The notes under the pieces are model-generated. The model was not told where the DNA came from. It ran no database searches and saw only the letters and a list, made by a program, of their open reading frames with translations. A stretch of 5,517 bases of DNA from assembly GCA_013813905.1 (NCBI GenBank), contig JACCQX010000097.1, positions 1-5,517 on the forward strand. Reading direction: 5' to 3'. The translations under genes and the position numbers were made by a program. Positions 1 to 5,400 of the stretch are shown one piece after another. This stretch comes from Chloroflexota bacterium (GTDB lineage: Bacteria > Chloroflexota > Limnocylindria > Limnocylindrales > CSP1-4). How positions within the stretch are numbered: position 1 is the first letter of the stretch; the number at the start of each line of letters is the position of its first letter.

Positions 1-257
1 TGCCCGACTTCCTCATCCGCCTGCGCGATCGGGCATCGACCGGGCCTGCCGACCTGCTGACCCTGGTCCTGGAGGTGACCGGCGAACCGCGCAAGGAGAA
101 GCAGGCCAAGGTGGCTGCGGCAGAGCACCTATGGGTCGAGTCGGTGAACAACTGGGGTGGCGCCGGTCGCTGGGCGTTCCTCGAGGTGACGGACCCATGG
201 GACGCCGGGCAGCTGCTCCGCAAGAAGCTCGTGCAGCGAGCCGAGGCGCCAGCGTGA
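1..257 (+). CDS. C-terminal end of a type III-like (BPTD_3080-type) restriction endonuclease subunit, 5' truncated
   Basis: The reading frame enters at base 3 and gives 84 residues to a TGA at 255-257; the rest of the gene lies before the window. The tail begins PDFLIRL, followed by a hydrophobic strand LTLVLEVTG (residues 20-27), a Lys-rich stretch, then LWVESVNNWGGAGRWAFLEV (43-62) and DPWD (64-67). From memory this matches the C-terminal PD-(D/E)XK nuclease domain of large helicase-nuclease restriction subunits, where PD and the following E-x-K/T strand form the metal site and the VNN...GRWAF block is highly conserved. The full protein would normally carry a DEAD/DEAH helicase and cleave DNA lacking the partner methylation, usually with a methyltransferase gene just upstream. 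Here the strand reads E-V-T rather than E-V-K; I believe T occurs in relatives. The helicase part is not visible, so the assignment rests on the tail only. Confidence 0.75.
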   Translation, partial: PDFLIRLRDRASTGPADLLTLVLEVTGEPRKEKQAKVAAAEHLWVESVNNWGGAGRWAFLEVTDPWDAGQLLRKKLVQRAEAPA

Positions 258-271
258 CGCCGACGGCAGAG

Positions 272-301
272 AACCCCGGGACGCGTGTTCTGCCCTGGGT
301 T
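272..301. terminator. Possible hairpin between convergent genes
   Basis: AACCCCGGG (272-280) can pair with CCCTGGGTT (293-301) with one mismatch around a 12-base loop. It lies between the stop of the nuclease gene (257) and the stop of the - strand NUDIX gene (307). A competing weaker stem, GCAG..AAC with GTTCTGC (266-293), uses the same bases. There is no clear T-run on either side, so this could be a bidirectional terminator of the GC-rich type or simply chance pairing. Confidence 0.3.
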
Positions 302-306
302 ACCGG

Positions 307-876
307 TCATTCTTGAATCGTGAAGATCGCGTCGCTACTCGGCTGAGCGCGGTCGACGTCTACCCGGACGACGTGCCGAGGGCTGTCGGGCACCTGCTGT
401 ACCGCCGTTCGCAGGAAGTCGGGGAACAGCTGCACGTCCGGCAAGGCATCGACTGGGAACCAGCGCAGGAGTAGGTCGTGGCCGCGTTCCACTCCGGCGT
501 GGTCGTGCGTCAGATCGAAGAACCGGCTGCTCTCAGGGAGGGCAACGGCGTAATAGAACCCGAGCTCGTGAACCGGTCGATCTCGCATCGGGGTGACGTA
601 CTCCATCACCCACAACAATCGCTCGACGGTCACTTCCTGATCGAGTTCCCATCGCATCGTGCGTACTAGCCCGTCCGCCGTCTGCTCCAAGGGGAGTACC
701 CGTCCGCCCGGCAGCACCCAGAAGTCGCCGTCGAGCGCACCCTGTAGCAGAAGGTGGTCGCGCCACACGCACACCGCTGCGACCCTTAGCTGGAAACGCC
801 AACCACCGGCGTCGATCTCAACGTAGTTCACGAAGCGAGCGACCTCCGCAGCATTGGCCTCAAGGTCGTCCAGCAT
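307..876 (-). CDS. NUDIX-domain protein with a degenerate Nudix box
   Basis: A 189-aa protein. The Nudix fold is recognisable from a first strand (RVAAVCVWRDHLLLQG, residues 31-46), then WVLPGG (53-58) opening the Nudix box: G58, E64 (G-x5-E), seven residues, then R72. Downstream, LLWVMEY (87-93) and HELGFYYAVALP (103-114) match a common bacterial Nudix subfamily. NUDIX enzymes hydrolyse nucleoside diphosphates linked to another moiety (nucleotide sugars, NADH, damaged dNTPs); no substrate can be assigned here. The box is unusual: in the R-E-U-x-E-E-x-G segment the first Glu is T73, the next is W76, and Gly is D79; only E77 remains, so catalysis may be weakened or altered. ATG at 876 is the natural start but has no obvious Shine-Dalgarno. 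Codon third positions are visibly less G/C-biased than in the cyclase gene, which may mean separate acquisition. It converges on the nuclease gene and diverges from the HTH gene. Confidence 0.88.
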   Translation of the reverse strand: MLDDLEANAAEVARFVNYVEIDAGGWRFQLRVAAVCVWRDHLLLQGALDGDFWVLPGGRVLPLEQTADGLVRTMRWELDQEVTVERLLWVMEYVTPMRDRPVHELGFYYAVALPESSRFFDLTHDHAGVERGHDLLLRWFPVDALPDVQLFPDFLRTAVQQVPDSPRHVVRVDVDRAQPSSDAIFTIQE

Positions 877-943
877 AGTCGGAGGCGGCCGGTTGCCCGG
901 CGGTCTACTCGAACTGACCCACTAGGTCGAGGACGGAAAACCC

Positions 944-973
944 TTGACGCTCATGCGGCCTGTGCGTTATGGT
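944..973 (+). promoter_or_regulatory. Sigma70-type promoter for the HTH-led gene cluster
   Basis: TTGACG (944-949, five of six consensus bases) is followed by an 18-base spacer and TATGGT (968-973, four of six). A start of transcription near 980 would leave a leader of about 20 bases containing the AGAAGG ribosome site before ATG 999. This argues against the upstream in-frame ATG at 969, which would lie inside the -10 element. The promoter sits in the 122-base gap between the divergent NUDIX and HTH genes. I see only weak promoter-like words for the NUDIX direction. Confidence 0.65.
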
Positions 974-985
974 CCACTCCACCGC

Positions 986-991
986 AGAAGG
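986..991 (+). promoter_or_regulatory. Ribosome binding site deciding the HTH start
   Basis: AGAAGG lies 7 bases before ATG 999. The alternative ATG at 969 has no comparable site and overlaps the -10 element, so 999 is preferred. Confidence 0.6.
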
Positions 992-998
992 CGCAGCA

Positions 999-1265
999 AT
1001 GGACGATGGACGGCGCTACCTCACACCAGCAGAAGCGGCCGCGGCCCTTCGAGTGAGCACGGATACGGTCCTTCGCCTCGTTTCGTCGGGCGAGCTGCCG
1101 GCGCTGCGCGTCTCGCCGCGCGTCATCCGGATCCCGATGCCGGCGTTCGACGCGTTCCAGGCGGGCCGAAGGCCTGCCAAGCGACGGGTCGTGAATCGAC
1201 ATGTCGAGACCGAACCGGCCCTCGGCATCGACGAACGGGCTGCGGAGCCGGTGACGAGCCGATAG
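999..1265 (+). CDS. Small excisionase-family (MerR-like, HTH_17) DNA-binding protein
   Basis: An 88-aa protein with a helix-turn-helix domain at about residues 7-57: YLTPAEAAAALRVS (7-20) is the first helix and turn, TDTVLRLVSSGELPALRV (21-38) the recognition helix and beta-wing, and RVIRIPMPAFDAF (41-53) the closing strand and helix. This is the classic pattern of excisionase-like HTH_17 proteins, which bind DNA as phage or element excision factors, or as regulators/antitoxins in small gene pairs. The tail (57-88) is basic then acidic and looks disordered. No integrase or attachment site is seen nearby, so an excision role is unsupported; autoregulation of the promoter at 944-973 or an antitoxin-like role with the next gene is more plausible. 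The start at 999 is chosen over 969 because of the AGAAGG site and the promoter position. Confidence 0.85.
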   Translation: MDDGRRYLTPAEAAAALRVSTDTVLRLVSSGELPALRVSPRVIRIPMPAFDAFQAGRRPAKRRVVNRHVETEPALGIDERAAEPVTSR

Positions 1266-1271
1266 GCGCGG

Positions 1272-1574
1272 GTGCGACTCACGACCGCGGAGCTCGAAGA
1301 CCACGTTGCCGGCGTGGCTCTGCTGCTGGAGCGCTTCGGTGTCGACCTCGACCTCGGTACACCCGAAGAGCTCGTCCTTCAGCGATCGTCGAGCGGTGTC
1401 CGGTGGTTCGCGTTTCGGGGCTTCCTGCCCGGAGAGCGGCATTCCGCGGGTTCGATCGTCGGACTGCGCGAGATCTGGCGACCGACGAACGGGGAACACC
1501 TCGAGGCGTGGGTCGATCCCGCAGTCCAGGACTGCGCCGTTCTCCCGTGCCTCGAGGAGGACGGACGGCGATGA
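1272..1574 (+). CDS. Unrecognised 100-aa protein, partner of the HTH gene
   Basis: A GTG start lies 6 bases after the HTH stop, consistent with translational coupling; the only upstream ribosome-site-like word is a weak AGGCG. I do not recognise the family. Visible features: a predicted amphipathic N-terminal helix (TTAELEDHVAGVALLLERFG, residues 4-23), a short acidic segment (DLDLGTPEE), then alternating hydrophobic segments (GVRWFAFRGFL 42-52, SIVGLREIWRP 61-71, EAWVDPAVQDCAVLPCL 78-94) suggesting a small alpha/beta fold. Two cysteines (C87, C93) lie near the C-terminus. There is no signal peptide or membrane segment. Third codon positions are G/C-rich, supporting real coding. Its position directly after a small DNA-binding gene resembles two-gene toxin-antitoxin or regulator-effector units, but no toxin fold is identifiable. 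The stop overlaps the next ATG by 4 bases. Confidence 0.65.
   Translation: MRLTTAELEDHVAGVALLLERFGVDLDLGTPEELVLQRSSSGVRWFAFRGFLPGERHSAGSIVGLREIWRPTNGEHLEAWVDPAVQDCAVLPCLEEDGRR
1555..1560 (+). promoter_or_regulatory. Shine-Dalgarno sequence for the 31-aa micro-ORF
   Basis: AGGAGG, a full Shine-Dalgarno consensus, ends 10 bases before ATG 1571. It falls on Glu-Glu codons of the preceding gene, so it could be coincidental, but it supports initiation at 1571. Confidence 0.4.
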
Positions 1575-1666
1575 CCACCGCGTGGATCGCCGACCTCGAG
1601 TCGTTTGCCCGCCTGAGGCTGCCGAGCCAGCGACGGATCGCTGATGTGTTACGTTGTGACACATGA
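1571..1666 (+). CDS. Possible 31-aa micro-ORF between the HTH pair and the antitoxin
   Basis: The frame encodes MTTAWIADLESFARLRLP followed by SQRRIADVLRCDT. It overlaps the previous stop by ATGA (1571-1574) and ends in an ATGA overlap (1663-1666) with the antitoxin start, with AGGAGG 10 bases upstream of its ATG. The first 24 or so codons are strongly G/C-ending, as expected for coding DNA; the last codons lose this bias where they overlap the antitoxin promoter/operator. The peptide has no recognisable domain; it could form one amphipathic helix. It could be a leader coupling translation into the toxin-antitoxin genes, a small protein in its own right, a remnant of a longer gene, or a chance frame. 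Confidence 0.35.
   Translation: MTTAWIADLESFARLRLPSQRRIADVLRCDT
1628..1643. repeat. Perfect 6-bp inverted repeat upstream of the antitoxin
   Basis: CAGCGA (1628-1633) and TCGCTG (1638-1643) flank a CGGA tetraloop. It could be an additional operator half for the antitoxin complex or a small RNA hairpin. It is adjacent to, but distinct in sequence from, the dyad at 1645-1663. Confidence 0.4.
1645..1663 (+). promoter_or_regulatory. Putative extended -10 promoter and operator dyad at the antitoxin start
   Basis: TGTGTTA (1645-1651) and TGACACA (1657-1663) form an inverted repeat (one mismatch, 5-base spacer) running into the antitoxin ATG. Inside it, TGT directly followed by TACGTT (1647-1655) fits an extended -10 of the TAnnnT type, placed so that transcription could begin at or near the ATG, giving a leaderless message. 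No Shine-Dalgarno precedes ATG 1663 and no convincing -35 is seen, consistent with this reading. Antitoxins of the Phd/VapB type usually repress their own promoter through such dyads; binding here is inferred. Confidence 0.5.
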
Positions 1667-1944
1667 CGAAGGTCGGGATGCGTGAGCTGCGGCACCGGCT
1701 TCGCGACTACCTCAAGCGCGCGGAGGCAGGGGAGGCGTTCGAGGTGACGTCGTTCGGCCGCGCGGTCGCGCGCCTGGGACCCCCCAGGAACGGTCACGAC
1801 ACCTGGGCACGGCTCATCGAGGAGGGCAAGCTCACACCTCCGATGCAGCCAGACACGACGGTACTTCCGCGAGCGGTCCCCGCGACGACCGGCATCACTG
1901 CGACGGAGGCGTTGCTCCTCGAACGCCGCGAGGATCCGCGCTGA
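1663..1944 (+). CDS. vapB: Phd/YefM-family antitoxin (VapB-like)
   Basis: A 93-aa protein. The N-terminal half (residues 1-40) carries the Phd/YefM DNA-binding fold: VGMRELRHRLRDYLKRAEAG (4-23), then FEVTSFGRAVARLGP (26-40), a very typical pattern of actinobacterial antitoxins. The C-terminal half is the flexible toxin-binding arm, ending in ATEALLLERREDPR, like the common ERRED-type tail that inserts into the PIN toxin. It neutralises the toxin encoded 2 bases downstream and, with it, should repress the operon at the dyad 1645-1663. ATG 1663 is in the right place for the family and overlaps the micro-ORF stop. The vapB name follows the PIN partner; by fold it is Phd-like. Confidence 0.9.
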   Translation: MTKVGMRELRHRLRDYLKRAEAGEAFEVTSFGRAVARLGPPRNGHDTWARLIEEGKLTPPMQPDTTVLPRAVPATTGITATEALLLERREDPR

Positions 1945-1946
1945 AC

Positions 1947-2354
1947 ATGCTCTATCTCGATGCCTCGGCGATCACGAAGCTCGTCGTGACGGAGGCGGAG
2001 AGCGACGAACTCCGCGCGGTAGTCCTTGGCCGCCGGTTGGCCACCAGTCGGGTCTCAGTCGTCGAGGTCGGGAAGGCGGTCGGCCGCGCGCGCCCGGACG
2101 CCGACGCCTCGACCGTCCTTGCCATGCACGCGTTCGTCGAGTTCGACGCGGAGCTGGCCGCGGTGGCAGCGGCCGCGGGCGGGGCGACCCTCCGCGCTCT
2201 GGACGCGATCCACGTGGCGTCCGCGCTTCGCCTGGGCCCGGAAGTGGAGTGGTTCCTGACGTACGACGACCGGCAAGCGGACGCCGCGGCTGCCGCTGGT
2301 CTGCGAGTCCTCGCACCGGGCCGCCGTGATGAGCCTGAGGTAAGCGGTGGCTGA
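1947..2354 (+). CDS. vapC: PIN-domain ribonuclease toxin (VapC-like)
   Basis: A 135-aa protein of normal PIN-toxin length. The acidic metal site is complete: D5 in YLDASA, E40 in SVVEVGKA, D86 in ALDAIHVASA and D107 in LTYDDR. VapC toxins are Mg2+-dependent endoribonucleases that cut tRNA or rRNA and stop translation when the labile antitoxin is lost; the specific RNA target cannot be read from sequence. ATG 1947 follows the antitoxin stop by 2 bases, with GAGGA (1930-1934) as the likely ribosome site inside the antitoxin gene. The tail after GLRVLAPG (about 11 residues, RRDEPEVSGG at the end) runs slightly past the usual end of the fold and overlaps the next possible start. Confidence 0.93.
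   Translation: MLYLDASAITKLVVTEAESDELRAVVLGRRLATSRVSVVEVGKAVGRARPDADASTVLAMHAFVEFDAELAAVAAAAGGATLRALDAIHVASALRLGPEVEWFLTYDDRQADAAAAAGLRVLAPGRRDEPEVSGG
2337..2340 (+). promoter_or_regulatory. Ribosome binding site for the 35-codon frame at 2347
   Basis: GAGG (continuing as GAGGTAA) lies 6 bases before GTG 2347 inside the toxin gene. It favours GTG 2347 over the in-frame ATG 2359. Confidence 0.4.
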
Positions 2355-2454
2355 GAAGATGAAGCCCCGCACCGTCGTCCGCGCCACGACGCACCCGTCC
2401 GAGCGCCGCCCGAACATCCCCACTGCCGAGCTCAAGGTCGCACGCGGCAGGTGA
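2347..2454 (+). pseudogene. Short frame resembling the N-terminus of a type III-like DNA methyltransferase
   Basis: From GTG 2347 the frame reads MAEKMKPRTVVRATTHPS followed by ERRPNIPTAELKVARGR, 35 residues. The block H-P-x-x-R-R-P-N-I-P-T-A-E-L strongly recalls the N-terminal motif (K/R-x-N-I-P-T-x-E-L, preceded by a basic segment) of site-specific DNA methyltransferases that accompany BPTD_3080-type restriction nucleases, as I remember them. No methyltransferase catalytic motif (DPPY, FxGxG) follows, because the frame stops and the cyclase gene begins through a GTGA overlap. It overlaps the toxin stop by 8 bases. It is either a truncated methyltransferase remnant, a small independent protein, or a chance frame acting as a coupling leader. 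The alternative start is ATG 2359. Confidence 0.4.
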
Positions 2455-5400
2455 ACTGCCCGTCCTGCGCGGCTGTCAACGCGCCGGGAGCCCGCTTCTG
2501 CTCCACGTGCGGCTCTGCACTGGTCCCCGCCGAAACGGTCGAGCGGCGCAAGACGGTCACGGTGCTGTTCGCCGATCTCGTCGAGTCGAGCAGCATGGCC
2601 GAGGGACTCGATCCCGAGACGCTGGCCACCATCCTGGCCAGCTACTTCGGGGCGATGCGCAAGACGCTCGAACGGCACGGCGGCACGGTCGAGAAGTTCA
2701 TCGGCGACGCGGTCGTCGGACTGTTCGGCGTCCCGGTGCTCCACGAGGACGACGCGCTGCGCGCCGTCCGTGCCGCGCTCGAGATGCGGACGGCCTTGGC
2801 TCGCCTGAACGACGATCTCGGACTGCGCTACGGGGTCCGACTCGCGGCGCGCATCGGCATCAACACGGGCGAGGTCGCCGTAGGGACGGGGGCGGGCGAG
2901 TCGCTCGCGCTGGGCCATCCCGTCAACATGGCGGCACGGCTGGAACAGGCGGCCGGGCCGGACGAGATCTTGGCCGGACCGGCCACGTACCGATTGGTCC
3001 ACGGGTCGGTCGGGGCCCAGGCCGTGGAGCCGATCACCGTCAAGGGCTCGCGCGAGCCGATCCCTGCCTGGCGCATCGTCGGCCTGTCGGAGAACGCACC
3101 TCGCGGCTGGCAGGCAGGCGGCCTCTTCGTGGGTCGGGACGCGGAGCTTCACCACGTCCGGAGGGCCTTCGACGAGGCGGTCCGCGACCGGGCCTGCGTC
3201 ACCGTCACGGTCGTCGCGCCGGCCGGCGTGGGGAAGTCACGTCTGGCGGCAGAGGTCACCGCGTCCGTCGCCCCTCGCGCTCGCGTCCTACTCGGTCGCT
3301 GCGTGCCGTACGGCGAGGGACTCGGCTACGCGCCGGTCGCCGATATCTGCCGCCAGCTCGAGGCCGAGGAGGGAAGTGGCGCCTTGGAGCGCATCCTCGG
3401 CCAGACCGCGGACGGGACCGCGGTCGCCGGCCGCCTCCGCGCCACCGCGCAGGGCGCTGCTGATGGCTCGCCGGAGGAGATGGCGTGGTCATTCCGCCGC
3501 CTCGTCGAAGCCGTCGCGGACGAGCGGCCCGTCGTCGTCGTCTTCGACGACCTCCACTGGGCCGAGTCGGTGCTCCTCGAGCTCGTCGAGTACCTCGCCG
3601 TGTTCTCCGTGGGCCGGCCCGTCCTGCTCCTGTGCCTGGCCCGCCCCGACCTCCTCGAGATACGCCCCGACTGGGTGACGCCTCGACGCCGGTCCACCGT
3701 CCTGCGCCTCGACCCGCTCTCGCCCACCGAGACGGAAGGCCTCCTGGTCGGCCTTCACGAGGCGTCACTCGATGCCGATGAGCGCCGGCAGATCGTCGAT
3801 GCGGCGGGCGGCGTGCCCCTCTTCGTCGAGCAGCTGGCCGCCCTGCGCGTCGACGCTGCCGCGACCGGATCGTCCGACGGCATCCCGCCGACCATCCGGG
3901 CGCTGCTCGGCGCGCGTGTCGATGGCCTCGATCGAGACGCACGGACCGTGCTCGAGCGGGCGGCCATCGTGGGCGAAGCGGTCGAGCACCGACGGCTTGT
4001 CAGCCTTGTCCCCGACCCCGTCCGCTCGGCGCTGGGTGCCCATCTGAAGACGCTCATCCGCCGCGAGTTCATCCGGCCTGAGCGCGGTGTCGCTGGACGG
4101 GATGCGTTCCGCTTCAACCACGCGCTGATCCGCGACGCCGTCTATGAGCAGATGCCCAGACGGCTTCGATCGGAACTCCATGAGCGGTACGCGGCGGTCA
4201 TCGAGTCGGCGGGGGACGGCGACGCACCATGGGAGGTGATCGGGCACCACATCGAAGCGGCGTACCACCAGCGCCTGGCCCTCGCGCCGACGGATCCCAC
4301 CCTGGCGGATCTGGCCGTGCGTGCCGGTACCGCGCTGCACGAATCCGGGAGACGCGCCGTCGCGCGCAAGGAGTCACGCCGCGCCGTCGAGCTGCTGTCA
4401 CGGGCGACGGAGCTGCTCCGCCCCGACCACTCCCGGCGCGTCGCGGCGCTGCCCGATCTGATCGTGGCGCTCGTGGCGAAGCCCGACCTGGTGGAGGCCG
4501 ACCGGGTCCACGCTGAGGCCGTGGCGGCCTCCCGCGAGCTCGGCGATCGGACGAGCCAGCTGCGCGCCGAGGTCGCATGGTCGGTGAGCCAGTACATGCG
4601 CGACGTAGCAGGCTGGAGGGAGCAGGCGGCACAGGCAGCCCAGCAGGCGATCGACCACTTCAGCGGGCTGGCGGACGACGCCGACCTGGCCCAGGCATGG
4701 CTGCTGATGGGCTCGGCTCAGCTTGGCGCGGATGTCCCGGCGGCGATAGAGTCGCTGAAGCGGGCGCAGGTGCACGCGCAGCGGGCGGACGACGAGGCGA
4801 CCCAGATCAGCGTGTGGGATGAGCTCGGCGGCGCCATGCTCATCGCCCGGACACCGTATCCCGAGGTCCTCGAGTTCATGCGCCGCGAGGTGGCGTGGGC
4901 GCGCCTGCGCGGCATCCCGTTCACCGAGGCGGACGGCACGCTTGGCGAGGCGTACGGCCTGGCGGCAGCGGGCGAGCGGCAGGCCGCCCGGGAGGCCCTG
5001 GAGCGCGTCCGCGCCGTGTTCGCGCAACTGCCAGGTCTCGTCACGCAGCACGGTGAGACGTTCACCCTGGAGGGCTTCATCGAACGCGAAGCGGGGGATC
5101 CCGCGGCCGCAGGGCCGCTCTACCGGCGGGCGATGGAGCTGTTCGAACAAGGGGGGAATCGGCGCTGGTGGCGCAATGCCGTGGTGGGCCTGGCCCATAC
5201 CCTGCTAGACCTCGACCGCGTCGAAGAGGCCTCCTCCCTGCTCGACGACCTGGCCGCGCAGACGTTCACCGCCAGCGTCCGCGCCGATTCCTCGCAACTG
5301 ACGGCCGAATCGCGACTGGCCGCTCGTCGCGGCGACCTGCCCGCCGCGCTCGAGCTGGCAGGACGGGCCATCGAACTGGTGGCCGACCGTGATGCCATCC

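Noticed and set aside
908..931. Short inverted repeats CTCGA/TCGAG and GACC/GGTC in the NUDIX-HTH gap
   Set aside because: The arms are only 4-5 bases, not centred on the same point, and expected by chance in GC-rich DNA, although an operator here cannot be excluded.
969..998. Upstream ATG extending the HTH protein by 10 residues
   Set aside because: It overlaps the -10 element and lacks a ribosome site; ATG 999 has AGAAGG at 7 bases.
999..1265. True phage or ICE excisionase
   Set aside because: No integrase, attachment repeat or other mobile-element gene is visible within the window; the HTH_17 fold alone is not evidence of excision.
944..1570. Long + strand frame upstream of and in phase with the 31-aa micro-ORF
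   Set aside because: The product is Arg/Pro-rich low-complexity sequence running out of frame with the HTH and 100-aa genes; only the last 31 codons have a plausible start and spacing.
951..1664. A 237-codon open frame on the - strand opposite the HTH, 100-aa and micro-ORF genes
   Set aside because: Its translation is rich in Arg/Ser/His with no recognisable fold, and it is the mirror of well-supported + strand frames in GC-rich DNA.
2055..3155. A 366-codon open frame on the - strand opposite the toxin and cyclase
   Set aside because: It spans two clearly recognised + strand proteins with complete motifs; long antisense frames are expected from strong G/C third-position bias.
2507..3463. 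A 318-codon + strand frame overlapping the cyclase
   Set aside because: It is a +2 shadow of the cyclase gene with Arg/Gly-rich composition and no motif; the overlapping frame from 2451 has all cyclase and Walker motifs.
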